A stretch of 64,000 nucleotides of DNA from Rotaria sordida (Eukaryota; Rotifera; Eurotatoria; Philodinida; Philodinidae). The translations under genes and the position numbers were made by a program. Where the stretch lies: positions 1,774 to 65,773 of the forward strand of contig CAJNOL010000305.1 of assembly GCA_905250125.1 (NCBI GenBank). Reading direction: 5' to 3'. Each line of letters begins with the position of its first letter. Position 1 is the stretch's first letter. This document shows, piece after piece, positions 1 to 12,221 of the stretch. Below the pieces are notes generated by a model that was given only the letters and a program-made list of their open reading frames with translations, ran no database searches and had not been told where the DNA came from.

Positions 1-561
1 TAAATCTTCAAAACAATTAACACAATTCTCAAAAAAGTCAAAATATAAGATTGATTTAGTTACAAAAAAACACATCTCTTTTATACATAAAATGCAGAGG
101 ATTAGAAAAAAATTTCCTAAATGTCATTTCATAATAGTTTTTTTGTTCTTTTTTTCAATGCAGAAAATTATGATTCTAAAGCAAAATTCAAAAACTACTC
201 TGTTAATAAAATATTCTAGATTGAATTCATTTGATTTGAATACTTTAAGTATTAAACTTAACTTATTTTAAATAATGACTTTACTTTCATCTTTCGAACA
301 TTCCACATGAAAATATTCATGTAAATAATACATAACTTTATTGTATCTAAAAAATAAACTACTCATCGATTTCATAAATCTCTCAATCTTTTTTTTTTGT
401 AGTATATTTCTTATATTTATATTTTATATATATGAAGTATTTTACTTTTGAAAGAAAATAATTTTGTTTGAAATCATATATAAATTTCATCATAAATTTC
501 TTCTTTTATTGATTCATTTAAAATATATAAATGAATAATGAAAAACAAAAACACATTTTAT
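1..561. other. AT-rich sequence without a gene
   Basis: No open frame, RNA gene or repeat that I can support. It is the downstream flank of the minus-strand methyltransferase gene. Confidence 0.6.
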
Positions 562-1389
562 CTATCGAAGAAGACAACGTTCAGGAATACATTTTAATGC
601 TTCGAACCAATTATTATTATTGTGTTTAAGTGTCATTAATATATTATATACTTGATTAAGTGATAAAATAGTACTTGCACTTTCTGAAAATCTATATATA
701 AATAATGAAAATAAATTTAATTAATTGCATATTATTTATAAAATATACCTAAGATATTTTTGAAGTGGTAATGATTGATGTCGAATTTGTTCATGTTTAG
801 CTTTTTCTAAAGTAATTTGTTCATGTTTTGCTTAAAAAAAAAAGAATTTTGTTTTTATTGTAAAATTCAAATCAATTAATCAATCATGCAAAATGAATTT
901 ACTTTTTTGAAATATTCCACCAAGTATATAAATAACATTATGTTCATATTCACTCATTATATTAGGTGAATCAGGTGATAAATAAACAAGTTGTTCTCGA
1001 GAAAATAAGTCAAGATAGGAAAGTGATGTTGTTTGACAATAAGGACTATTTTGTAACCATTTATCATTATCATTCGAAGAAAAATTACATAAAATAAGAA
1101 AAGATGGTGAATGATATCGATGAAGAAGAGTAAAACATGAATGAATTTTTAATTGAAGTCTTTCATAATAATTATTTTCAAATGAAATATCATTATTATA
1201 TTCATTAGCAAATGAACAATCGATAATGACATAATCATTGAGACGAGCAGCAACAAGTAATTTAGTTTGACGAAGTTGACGTTGAAGATTAAATAAATGT
1301 TGAGGACAACGAAGAAAATGAAAATAATGAAGAGATGATGATGATGACCACCACCACCAAATACGATAACAATGTCGAAAAATCATCAT
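562..1389 (-). CDS. TRMT10-type tRNA (guanine-9-N1) methyltransferase, TRMT10C-like
   Basis: Three exons (1389-903, 830-749, 691-562) join in phase into a 232-residue protein. The SPOUT methyltransferase fold of the Trm10 family is recognisable: a DYVIIDCSF strand near residue 52, then LVYLSPDSPN, YILGGIF, LPLQKYL, the cofactor-loop motif LSLNQVYNIL, and W..ALKCIPER at the C terminus. The family methylates N1 of purine 9 in tRNA. TRMT10C is the mitochondrial RNase P subunit, and SPDSPN resembles that branch more than TRMT10A/B. The start is supported by an in-frame TAA 9 bases upstream, but the protein is short for the family (300-400 residues) and its first 40 residues are low complexity, so an upstream exon is possible. 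The aspartate that normally follows GG-[LI]-V is glutamine here (GGIFQK), which may affect catalysis. Confidence 0.8.
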
Positions 1390-4300
1390 AATTAATTATC
1401 TGATAAAAAGAGTGGAATATGTTCATATTATTTACATTTTGTTCCATATTTGAAAAATTATTAACTAGAAAAAAAATTATAAGAAATAAAATAAAATCTA
1501 TAATTACTTTTCAAGACATCGATTGGTAATAACAAATAGTCAAATGATGTAATAAACGTAAGAGTTCACTAGTAGTTAGAATAACTATATTCAATTTTAT
1601 GATAATTTTCATTTCAATAATTAAATTAAAACAAAAAAATATTAAAGATTGTTCAAAGATATATCATGTGTGTTTCTATCATTGTTGCATTAATATTGAA
1701 ATCATATTTACTATACACAAGTAACGCTCGTCTGTGAGACTCGCTTGACCGTCGACTGAATCCAATTTTATCATCATCTATCATTGCTTGCTGGATTCTA
1801 TTTTGAGAACTATCGCTGAATATAGATACACACACACAGAAAACTTGTATACTATTGCCGGTGACAACCACTTTGTAAAATGACCTGGCTTTTCAATTTT
1901 TCTCTTGAGATTTTCCAAAGTGAACCGTAAGAGATAGCTCGCAGTCAGTGTTTATATAATCATTTCATTTTTCCATAAAATATTAATTTTCTCGAGTATG
2001 TAAAGCACGATTAAACATTTGACAGAGAAATGCATCTCTTGTATATTACCAAATAGCTATGTTTGATGTAAAATTTCATTCAAGTTCATCGGAAAAAGTC
2101 AATTCTAGTGTGTGATTAGTATAATGAAAACAACGAAATCAATTTCAAATTAGTTTCACGATCTTGAGTGAGAATAACAGATTTTGATAAGAATGTATAA
2201 GTGTGAAAGTAATTGTTTATAAATCTATCGGATATTCATATGATTTTTTGGGTGGTACTGACGATGATATTCCATCATCCCTTTGAATTTTACTGACCCC
2301 CACAAAACTACATAAAGCTATGATCTTTTAATTCAAATATATGTCTAAGCAATCTCTACATATTTAAAAGTTTGCTTTTTATTTTACGAAAGACAACGCT
2401 TGATTTGATATTTACCACAATAGAGTGATAGTTTATGATGAGCTATAGTGAGTCATTGAATACAGTGTCTGACTGAATTGTCGTCTTAAAGATGAATGAT
2501 TATGTATTGATGATGATTCTGTTTGGATATGAATAACAAAACTATCAAATGTATATCAGAAACCAAGTAATTAAAGATAGTCGAATTTGAAATTAGCCAG
2601 TGTATAGTATTTTACATGAACAATTACATAGAATTGAAGTCTGTTCCATATGAACGTTACATTCGTTAATATCGAATTAGTGACATGTCGTTCGTCTTTA
2701 GAAACATAATCAACGGTTGGTCGTCCGTTTTCAAAATCGGCGAATAGATTTAAAAATCATAGTGTATAATGGAGTATTAGTATAGAATGCAAAAAAAAAC
2801 TGATCCCTAACACTATTTATTAATATTGTTACAGTTTTAGAATAAGTTAACATAATAATATATGTAGTATGTAGTGTAATTAATTTACAACTTAATGCAA
2901 TAAAATTGGAAAATTATTTCATTCTCTCCCAACGAAAATAAAGACAGTTTGAAATCCAGTCGTGTTTTGAAAATTCCTGATTTTAAAAAATTTTGAGAAG
3001 ATTGTAAATAATGACAGAGTTTTCACAAATTATAATAATTTATACACAAAATAACCATTACATTATAACACGTATCCTGCAGTCTATGTTATCTACTCCA
3101 CTATTTCATATAATTTTCATCACGAATACTTTGACTGTTAAAATTAAATTTTCAAATATATGATAAAGAAATAAGTTCACATAGATGGAAAATAACAACT
3201 ATTATTTGATTTAAATTTTAAATTGTAAGATTGTGTAAAACTATTCATGTATATATTTGTATATATTGCACATTCACTATTGTTACTGTTATTATATAAT
3301 TCAGCTCTTTTGTAATTATTAAGTAATATTCAGTTACATTTCAATCTCGAGGGATCAGTTTTTTTTTTGCACTCCGTACTATCATTGTAAATTGCCATTT
3401 TACAATCATAGATATTCAAGAGTAATTGGTTCTTAAGAAAACAAAACTTTAATCAGATTTCTGGTTTTCCATCAGCGAGCTAGAAGGTGTTCAGTAAAAG
3501 TTCTTGCTATATTTCTGCACATATATTTTTATATAGCAGAGCCTATGGTATCTATGGTTAAAGTTTTGCATGAATTATGCAGACACAGCAATACGAATGC
3601 AGTAACAGTCCTCGTTGCTTTGCAATAAAGCCAATCCAAGAAAATTTTGAAGACCCTACATATCTCATAGATTATCACCTTAAGAACAGTTAGTGAGCAT
3701 GAATCATGAAGTAATATTTAGAAACATTGAGAAATTATTATAAACAAAAAAAAATTTAGATGATTGAATATTGATAATCATTTCTAAAAATAAAATTAAC
3801 AGGACTGGCTCTCAAACGAAACTGGCTATAATGAATTTGATGTTTAATCATATCACAATTGAAACTATTTCGTTCAGCTTCCATCCAGAATCAAGTCGAC
3901 AAAAAATCAAACGGTTGGATTTAATGTATCTGTACTGCGACAGGTAAAATATTCTGTGAGATTCAGGAATCTTCTGGGTGATTTCGTCGATAAGTGTTAT
4001 TAAAAAAATGATCGTAAAATATGATAACATTACTCTTTTCATTAATATTAATATTTGAAAAAAAATCAATATCTATTAACACATAAAAGATTTCATTAGT
4101 CTTTTTAATCTTTATTACTATGAGAATATAATTTAAAAAAATATGTCACTCAAAGAACTGTTCGTAAAGTATAATTATACTGGACAGTGCTTTATATAAT
4201 TAGCAGCAACTTCAAACTTTTGTACTCATATTTCGTTTACTTCTTTCACTTTCTACTACGATATTTAAAATGACTCACTTTCTTATCTTTTCACTCATGT

Positions 4301-4409
4301 GACTGACTAGCAGATGCCACTTTCAATATATATATATTATTTCATTCGAGAATAGATATCCTTAATATCTCTTATAAACTTTAGACATTCATGTATTATT
4401 CAAAGATTC
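1390..4409. other. 3 kb intergenic region, no gene seen
   Basis: Only short chance open frames occur. A pair of inverted repeats near 2757-2812 and 3355-3415 (listed separately) is the one structure I can point to. Nothing else is supported. Confidence 0.5.
2757..3415. repeat. possible short terminal-inverted-repeat element
   Basis: A stretch at about 2790-2814 (TGCAAAAAAAAACTGATCCC) reappears inverted at about 3352-3375. Looser similarity continues outward on both sides (ATCATAG, ATGG, AGTA blocks). The 600 bp between is AT-rich and non-coding. No target duplication is visible, so this is a weak call for a decayed non-autonomous DNA transposon. Confidence 0.3.
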
Positions 4410-5182
4410 ATGGCAACGATTACAGATAATGATAAATTTGTTCTAAATGCTATCTTTAATCCAAATTACCCATTAGATTTCGACCAAGAACCATCAACTG
4501 ACTCAGAAAATGAAAGTGAGAATTGTTTTTTTTTTTTTGTTTGAATGTTATATTTCATGTAACTATGTTTATTTAACTTTTAGAACAGTCATTAGAAATC
4601 AAAAAATTGGAAGAAGAAGGTATATTTAAGATGTCTATTCAAATTTACTGTTCTTATTGTTTTATATTATTTAGGAGTACGATTAGCTGAACAAAATCGT
4701 TTAATTGAAGCTGTTGAATATTTTAGTCGAGCTATTGCACTGAACCCTCAAAACGCATCGGCTTACAATAATCGAGCTCAAGCTTACCAATTATTAAGCA
4801 AGACTGAAGGTTAACTAGATTGTTTTCTTCATAGCTCAATTAGTTTCATTTTTATTTGTTTTATTTTTAGAAGCTATGGTTGATCTGAGCAAAGCAATTG
4901 ATTTATCTTCAAATGTAAAAAGTAATCAAAAAACTTTATCTTTGGCATTAACACAACGTGGAATTCTCTATCGATTTTTGGGTAGGACAAAAAAAACGTC
5001 CTTTAGTTTATGTTCAATTGTATTATTTAGGTGATGAAAAAGCATCATTGGATGATTTTACACGCGCTGCAGAACTTGGTTCAGCATTTGCCAAACAACA
5101 AATACTTTTGTTAAATCCTTATGCAGCTGCTTGCAATCAAATGCTTTCGAAAATGATGAAAAATATGTCATGCACATCATAA
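4410..5182 (+). CDS. TTC36: Tetratricopeptide repeat protein 36
   Basis: Five exons (4410-4515, 4584-4619, 4675-4809, 4871-4981, 5031-5182) encode 179 residues, close to the usual TTC36 length of about 190. The N terminus has the family signature NDKFVLNAIFNP. Three TPR units follow from about residue 45; one contains NASAYNNRAQAY and one contains LALTQRGILYRFLGDEKASL. The protein ends with the diagnostic AKQQILLLNPYAAACNQML. TTC36 is a small TPR protein thought to act as an HSP70-binding co-chaperone. HSP90 lies 4.3 kb downstream, but that is probably coincidence. The 49 bp intron 4 lacks a stop in one frame, so intron retention would not be obvious from ORF calls alone. An AATAAA lies about 80 bp after the stop. 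Confidence 0.9.
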
Positions 5183-5904
5183 GTTATTGATTCTTATGAT
5201 GATTTGTTCTTTTCAAATGAATTTCATTGTTCGTTTTGGTTTCTCAAGAAAAAAAAAACTCAAATAAAAAGATAAAACATTGATATTTTTTCTTTGACTC
5301 ATATGTCAATGCAAAATCGCTCGATTAATCTTTTCCAAGAGTTTTATTTCACAATTGACTGTATTAGACACTATTTAAAATGTGCCGTTAAAGATTTCTT
5401 CCAGAATATAACTAATGAATTATCTGTAAAGTATTACTGAATATAACAGGTAGTGCAGAATAAATTAGATTGTTAATATGTTTAATGTCTGTCCTCTATT
5501 CTTCATTTGATTGAAACATTTTTTTTCTCAAAAGATAGTGCTTGAAATTCGGCATAAAATGGTATATTTTATTTAACAAATATGGTTTCTTCCATCATTT
5601 TTTGATAAAATGTAATCGCATATAGTGTAGCCCAGTACAGAACTTAAAATTTTTTCTTTTTCTATTTTTTTGACAGAACGTTTTATTTCGTCTATCAATG
5701 TTACTTTCTTTGTCATATAGTTTTAATTCATAATCTCAGTCAGTTCATTCCGTAAACCGTAATCTAGCGGATTTAAATCAGGCAGATTCAATGACTAATG
5801 ATTCTTCGATATGATTGTACCAAAACAGTCTGTATATCACTTTTTCACTGAAGTAACGCATTTTAACCTTGAAAATATTCCACTAACGCCCAGTTTGAAA
5901 AATT
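5183..5904. other. Intergenic, 3' flank of TTC36
   Basis: Contains the TTC36 polyadenylation signal (AATAAA at 5263-5268). No gene or repeat is otherwise supported. Confidence 0.5.
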
Positions 5905-8106
5905 AGGAGTAGATGTCTATTTCGAGTTCGAATACAAATGAAAAGTTTAAAAAAAAAGGCTTCCATGTTGAAATATCAAAAAGGCAAAAGTTTAAATTTA
6001 TACATGTATAAATTGAAAGGCACACCTCTATTGAGATAGGAAAAAAGCAAAAGATAACATTTTTATCTGGATTATAATTCTAAGTCTAATCGGAACTATT
6101 CTCATCATTGTGTACACAAAGTCGTGCATGGGTCGCGACTCTTCGGGGAGCGGACACTACGCGCCCCTACACTGGCAATGCTGAGATAAAAGATTAGTTA
6201 CGCCGGACAAAGCTCAGGTGAACAAAGAATGGGTAAAAAGACTAGTCGTTTTTCTCGTTATGACTATACGTCATGTCTAATCTTTTTCTCAAAAGTCCTC
6301 TACCATAACTAGTCCAAAGTCGTCTGGAGTCTTTAATTCACATCCTGACTACGTAACTGACTGGCATTATTCTGTTTGTTATGAATAGTCTTTTTTGAGA
6401 AAAAGAGTAGACATGTTATGCTGCCCAAAACAGATTTTAAAATCAAAAAATGTAGAGCGTCCGAGACGCTGCATCTAACACATTGTAGTCTTATGTAGTG
6501 GTCTAGTATAGACTAGTATAAATGATAGAAATATAAGGCAGAAGGTTAGACATGAACATGCATAGAAAATATAACTCGTCCATCGTTTGATCGATTGAAC
6601 TATACGATCGAGTAATCAATTTTTACATGTCAATATACATTCTAAGTTACTATTTAACACAGTTATTCAGAATTGTTCAAGTCTTGATATGAATCGAAAA
6701 TATTTATCATAAAATCCAAAATTAGATATACAGGACAGAAAAAAATTAATTCAAAATTTTTTTATTATTTTTATCAAAAATAATTCTTTTAATCATCGAC
6801 ATTTGGAAGAAAATATTTCGTATTGGAAAAGACAATTAAAAATTCAAAAACAAATTAAAAATAATAAAATTTAAAAAAAAAATTTTCCATATCATAATTT
6901 ATATTTATTTTAACTTAAAACTTTTCCAATTTAAACTTGAGCATAAATTAAAATTCTATACTTTAAATCCATTTTTAAATTCAAATCAGCAGAATTAATA
7001 CTTAAAATAAAATTCCCATATAAAGATACCAAAAACTATTTTTTTCATAAAATTAATCTTAGTTGTTTTTCCAATCGATAAATTTTATAAGACATAAATT
7101 AGCAACTCTCATTAAGACGTAAACAATTACTTTGTAATTTTATCTGCTTTTTTTTGTGCTTCAATATATTTTTGTAGTCTTAGTATAAAAAGTACAACAT
7201 TTTTATTCTTGTAAAGGTACTTGATAGCTATCTGTTGGTATAGGACAGCCAAAATTGCTAAATTACGTATGGTCAAATATTCAGTCAACTCTTGATGTCA
7301 CTGTTAGTTTTGAAAGATTCTTTTCATTTGAAATAATAACAAAGTGATTATTAATTTACTGTCTGATTTATATTCTAAAAGCATCTAATTCTCAATCAGC
7401 ATTTGTAAGAGATAATGTAAATGCTCAAAAACTTCCTTGAACTACATTACCTATCTTTCTAGTCCTAATACGAACCAGTCTAATGGAATTATTCGGACAG
7501 TTAGATCTAAGCAAGAGAGACTATTTGAAGAGTTTAGACTAGTGTGAACTAGGATTGACATTACCTTCTCGAATACGAACTAGTCATGACCAGTATAAAT
7601 GACCTTTCACACTAGTCCGTGTCACTACAGCAAACAATCCAGACTAGTCAGGCTTTCAATATTGTCGGATTGAATGTTCAAGCCCGCCTATCATCTCCTT
7701 GGCTTCTGACTTTTTCTTCCACTGACGAGTCTGGATAGTATGAATGGACAAAATGGACTAGTCATAATGTGGTGTGAGCATGACGTGGACTAGTCTATGA
7801 TTTGTTACACGACATTTCTCGTAAACAAGACTAGTCCTGAAGAACTGCAAGACAGTTCGGACTAGACCAGATGGTAGTGTGGACATTTTAGACTAGTCAT
7901 ATTGGATGTTCTCCCTTATTTATCAAAAGGATGTGTCTTCAATTTATAAATTTATAATTTATATAATTTTAAACTTTTGCTTTTTTACTATTTCAACAAG
8001 GAAGCTGTTTTTTTTTTCATTTTTCAGTTATTTTCAAAGTGATCAAAGATACTTAGCTCTTCATTTATATTTGAACTCAAATTAGGCAATATATAAAAAT
8101 TAGTTC
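5905..8106. mobile_element. 2.2 kb non-autonomous DNA element with ~100-130 bp terminal inverted repeats
   Basis: The left arm (about 5905-6046) and the right arm (about 7905-8106) are inverted copies. Shared blocks include GGCTTCCATGTTGAAATA / TATTTCAACAAGGAAGC, AAAGGCAAAAGTTTAAA and TATAAATTGAAAGGCACA. The right arm carries about 50 extra bases near its outer third, after which GAACTC-containing sequence matches again. There is no transposase-like open frame inside. The interior holds a shorter inverted repeat (6272-6294 with 6393-6415) and an array of GACTAGTC-like motifs. I infer a decayed or non-autonomous TIR transposon. The exact ends and target duplication are not clear. Confidence 0.65.
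6240..7898. repeat. Array of palindromic GACTAGTC-like motifs
   Basis: ACTAGT occurs eleven times in about 1.65 kb, and the full palindromic octamer GACTAGTC at 6240, 7642, 7756, 7788, 7829 and 7891. Degenerate versions (CTAGTC, GACTAGACC, AACTAGG) fill the gaps, most densely at 7440-7900. By base composition I estimate fewer than one ACTAGT would be expected. The motif lies only inside the TIR element, which suggests subterminal transposase-binding sites or a decayed satellite. Confidence 0.6.
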
Positions 8107-9350
8107 ACTCTTTTTGTGCAGATCAGTCACGGTTGACTCTTTGACTTTCTGTTATGAGAAATAGTCCAGATCTTCATGCGCAATAGCAGTAGTACGTAAT
8201 TTGTTTCAATAGGCAGTTTTCTTGTTGACATCCATTTTTTTGAAAAGTAGACGCCATTTCACTATTGAAATATTCACTTTTGTTCGAACTATGTGTAGAC
8301 GACTGGAATGGTATGATAAATTGATAGAGCCAGTGGTATTGATCATTTTTATTCATAATTGAATTGTTTGTAATGAAATCACATTGGCCAAATCATGATA
8401 AATTTTCGTCGAGCCATCACCATTTTTATATTTATTTTTTACAACTATTTGTACGTTTTTACTTTTCATCTTTTTTCAAATATATCTAAAACAATTTTTG
8501 GTTTCAATCAAAAATGGTTTTGTAGAGAATTGACAGCGCCATATGTTGATAACAAAAAAAAGATGTTTTAATCAAATGGAAAATAGTGAGGAGAAAATAT
8601 TTGAAATACAAATACTCTAATTTATTCTCAGCCAGTCGTCATATTAATATTTTATCACTACGTTTCTATGAAAATTAATTTCATCAAAATTATCATACAA
8701 CATGTGAAACTCTTTTTCATCATATCATACAAAAAACTTCAGTATATCAAAATGAATTGATTGTACATGAGTTTAAGATTTTCATTGCATTATTGAAATT
8801 TTAAGCTTGAGTAAAAAAAAAACAAACAATTTTGATTTAGTATTTTATAAAAGAAAACATTGCCTTGGTTTTTAATGTTAAAAAAGATAAAAATTATATC
8901 AATATTGACATTTTATATTAAATTCACTTATTTCTAAGAAGATAGTTTAATCATTTTCTTTATTTATCATCTCACGAGAAATTCAAAGACACCCTGTGTT
9001 TTTTTTTCGTCGACGTGGCAAACAAAATAATAAAATCACAAATTTTTATCTGAATCATATTCTTCTTTCACTTCTTTCGTTAATCATTTTAAAATGGGAA
9101 AAAAACGAATAAAAATATTTCTCTTACACCAAATGATGCATTATTTCTTTTTGTTGTGAATATTCTACTAGACAAATAAACACACACACGACTTTTTCAT
9201 TTGGTTATTTCCAGCCACTAGCATTCTCCATAGTGACGCATATCTCCAATGTTAGTGACCGTGTTTGAGAGTATGATGCATATATAATCAAGCAAGGAAG
9301 AACAAGAAAGAAAAAGAAAAAAATAATAAAAACAAATACAGCAGAGCTTT
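8107..9350. other. Intergenic region upstream of HSP90
   Basis: AT-rich. No gene seen. A 60-residue minus-strand frame at 8174-8356 has no recognisable features and is not called. Confidence 0.5.
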
Positions 9351-9362
9351 TTTTTCTCGTTA

Positions 9363-9413
9363 TTCTCGATCTTTCTCGATTGTTCTATTCTTTTTTTCTA
9401 GACTTTATATAAG
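9363..9413 (+). promoter_or_regulatory. HSP90 heat-shock element and TATA box
   Basis: TTC/GAt units alternate with exact two-base spacers: TTC 9363, GAT 9368, TTC 9373, GAT 9378, TTC 9383, then TTC 9388. This is the nTTCnnGAAnnTTCn geometry bound by HSF1 trimers, with GAT replacing GAA. A TATATAAG box follows at 9406-9413, about 100 bp before the start codon. The spacing is seen directly; HSF binding is inferred. Confidence 0.65.
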
Positions 9414-9507
9414 CGTCAGTCATATTTCCATTTTACTTGCATTTCTCTCTCGTCAACATTCTCTTCGTATACTTTAAATCTTCATCAAACATTTTCTTTG
9501 TGTTACA

Positions 9508-12053
9508 ATGTCTGACAAAATGGAACAAGATTCAAGTGATGGTGAAACATTTGCATTTCAAGCTGAAATAGCTCAATTAATGTCATTAATTATTAATACA
9601 TTTTATTCAAATAAAGAAATTTTTTTACGTGAACTTATTTCAAATTCATCGGATGCTTTGGATAAAATTCGGTATGAATCACTTACTGATCCAACTAAAC
9701 TTGATACAGGAAAAGAATTATATATTAAAATTGTACCGGATAAAGCCAACAATATATTAACTATTATCGATACCGGTATTGGCATGACAAAAGTAAGTTT
9801 AAAAAAGAAACAAAAAACATGATTTTTTAATCAAAATTAAATATTTATTATGTTTAGGCTGATCTTGTTAATAATTTGGGTACAATTGCTCGATCAGGTA
9901 CTCGTGCTTTTATGGAAGCACTTCAAGCCGGTGCTGATATTTCAATGATTGGTCAATTCGGTGTTGGTTTTTATTCATCTTATTTAGTAGCTGATCGAGT
10001 AACAGTTACATCAAAACATAATGATGATGAACAATATGTATGGGAATCAAGTGCTGGTGGTTCATTTACCATTAGACGTGATACAACTGGTGAACCACTT
10101 GGTCGTGGTACAAAAATTGTTATGTATCTTAAAGAAGATCAAACTGAATATCTTGAAGAAAAACGTACCAAAGAAGTTATTAAAAAACATTCACAATTTA
10201 TTGGTTATCCAATTAAATTACTTGTACACAAAGAACGTGAAAAAGAAATATCAGATGACGAAGCTGAAGATGAGAAAAAAGAAGAAAAGAAAGATGAAAG
10301 TGAAGCTGTATGTATTCATGTTGTATTTCTATTAAAATTTTTATTTAATTATTATTAAATTATTCTAGAAAGTTCAAGACGTTGATGACGACGACGAAGA
10401 TGATAAGAAAAAAGATGCTGAGAAAAAGAAGTATGTCTTTAACAAAAAAAAAAAAAAAAAAAAATCTTTTTAAAATGAATAAAAGTTCAATTATATATAT
10501 TAATAATTTTTTTTTTTTTGTAGGAAAAAGAAAATTAAAGAAAAATATACCGATGAAGAAGAACTTAATAAACAAAAACCAATTTGGACACGAAATCCTG
10601 AAGATATATCAACTGAAGAATATGCTGAATTTTATAAACAATTAACAAATGATTGGGAAGATCATTTAGCTGTTAAACATTTTAGTGTTGAAGGTCAACT
10701 TGAATTTCGTGCTTTATTATTTATACCAAAACGTGCACCATTTGATTTATTTGAAAATCGTAAAACAAAAAATTCAATTAAATTATATGTACGTCGTGTA
10801 TTTATTATGGAAAATTGTGAAGATTTAATGCCTGAATATTTAAATTTTATTAAAGGTGTTGTTGATTCGGAAGATTTACCATTAAATATTTCACGTGAAA
10901 TGTTACAACAAAATAAAATTCTTAAAGTTATAAGAAAAAATTTAGTTAAAAAATGTGTAGAATTAATTGAAGAATTAGCCGAAGATAAAGAATCATATAA
11001 AAAATTTTATGAACAATTTTCACGTAATTTAAAACTTGGCATTCATGAAGATTCAACAAATCGTGCTAAAATTGCTTCATTTTTACGTTATCATTCATCA
11101 ACATCAGGTGATGAAGTAACATCACTTAAAGATTATATATCACGAATGAAAGAAAATCAAAAAGATATTTATTATATAACAGGTGAATCTCGACAAATTG
11201 TTGAGCAATCAGCATTTGTTGAACGTGTAAGTAAACGTGGTATTGAAATTATTTATATGACTGAACCAATTGATGAATATTGTGTACAACAATTAAAAGA
11301 ATATGATGGAAAAAAACTTGTTTCAGTTACAAAAGAAGGTTTAGAATTACCTGAAGATGAAGATGAAAAGAAAAAGTATATAAATAATTAAAATATTTAT
11401 TATAAATATTTTTTAATATTTTCTTTTCTTTTCTTTTTTTTTTAGACATGAACAAGATAAAGAAAAATATGAAACATTATGTAAAGTAATGAAAGATATT
11501 TTGGATAAGAAAATTGAAAAAGTTCTTATTAGTAATCGACTTGTTTCATCACCATGTTGTATTGGTAAGTTTTTCAAATATATTTCTTATATATAAATTC
11601 TTATTCATTTTCATATTTTTAGTTACATCACAATATGGTTGGTCAGCAACTATGGAACGTATTATGAAAGCTCAAGCATTACGTGATACATCAACAATGG
11701 GTTATATGGCTGCTAAGAAACATCTCGAAATAAATCCTGATCATTCAATTATTAAAACACTTAAAGCTAAAGTTGATCAAGATAAAAATGATAAATCAGT
11801 TAAAGATTTAGTTACATTATTATATGAAACATCACTTTTAGCTAGTGGTTTTGCACTTGAATTACCACAACATCATGCTGATCGTATATTTCGTATGATT
11901 AAACTTGGTTTAGGTATTGATGAAGAAGATGTTCAGGAAGAAAGTCAAGCAGCTGCTGGTGATACAAGTTCAAATATGCCACCACTTGAAACTGCTGGAG
12001 AAAATTCATCATCTGTTTCAGCTGAAGCTTCACGTATGGAAGAAGTTGATTAA
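9508..12053 (+). CDS. HSP90: Cytosolic heat shock protein 90
   Basis: Six exons (9508-9792, 9858-10307, 10369-10430, 10524-11375, 11446-11564, 11623-12053) encode 732 residues, a normal length. The GHKL ATPase domain has [26 protein letters not shown] and [16 protein letters not shown] charged E/K-rich linker follows at about residues 220-270, spread over exons 2-4. The middle domain has PFDLFENR and [17 protein letters not shown]. The C-terminal dimer domain ends in MEEVD, the TPR co-chaperone docking motif that marks the cytosolic form. It is an ATP-dependent chaperone for kinases, receptors and other clients. Upstream lie a heat-shock element and a TATA box, so heat-inducible expression is likely. 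AATAAA is at 12216-12221. Confidence 0.98.
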
Positions 12054-12215
12054 ACAAAATAAGAACAAAAAGAAAAAGAAAATAATGAACACATCATTTT
12101 TCAGCGTTTTTTTTTTTTGTTTTACTCATATCGTCTTGTTTTTGTGTCGTGTTCACTACTTCTACCTTTGGTTTGTTAATCATCGATTGATGAGATGGAG
12201 AGATTGAAGAACAAA

Positions 12216-12221
12216 AATAAA
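12216..12221 (+). terminator. HSP90 polyadenylation signal
   Basis: AATAAA 163 bp after the stop codon in T/A-rich 3' flank. It is the first good match downstream. Confidence 0.5.

Noticed and set aside
5925..5937. GTTCGAATAC, resembling a tRNA T-arm
   Set aside because: No acceptor or anticodon stem around it; it is part of the TIR arm, where the other arm shows the same sequence inverted.
6125..6175. GC-rich island with GGTCGCGACTC and GCGCCCC
   Set aside because: Striking in this AT-rich DNA but only 50 bp, no frame or known motif; just part of the TIR element interior.
10021..10645. Lys-rich frames overlapping HSP90 exons 2-4
   Set aside because: Off-frame shadows of the HSP90 linker region; the real exons are in another phase.
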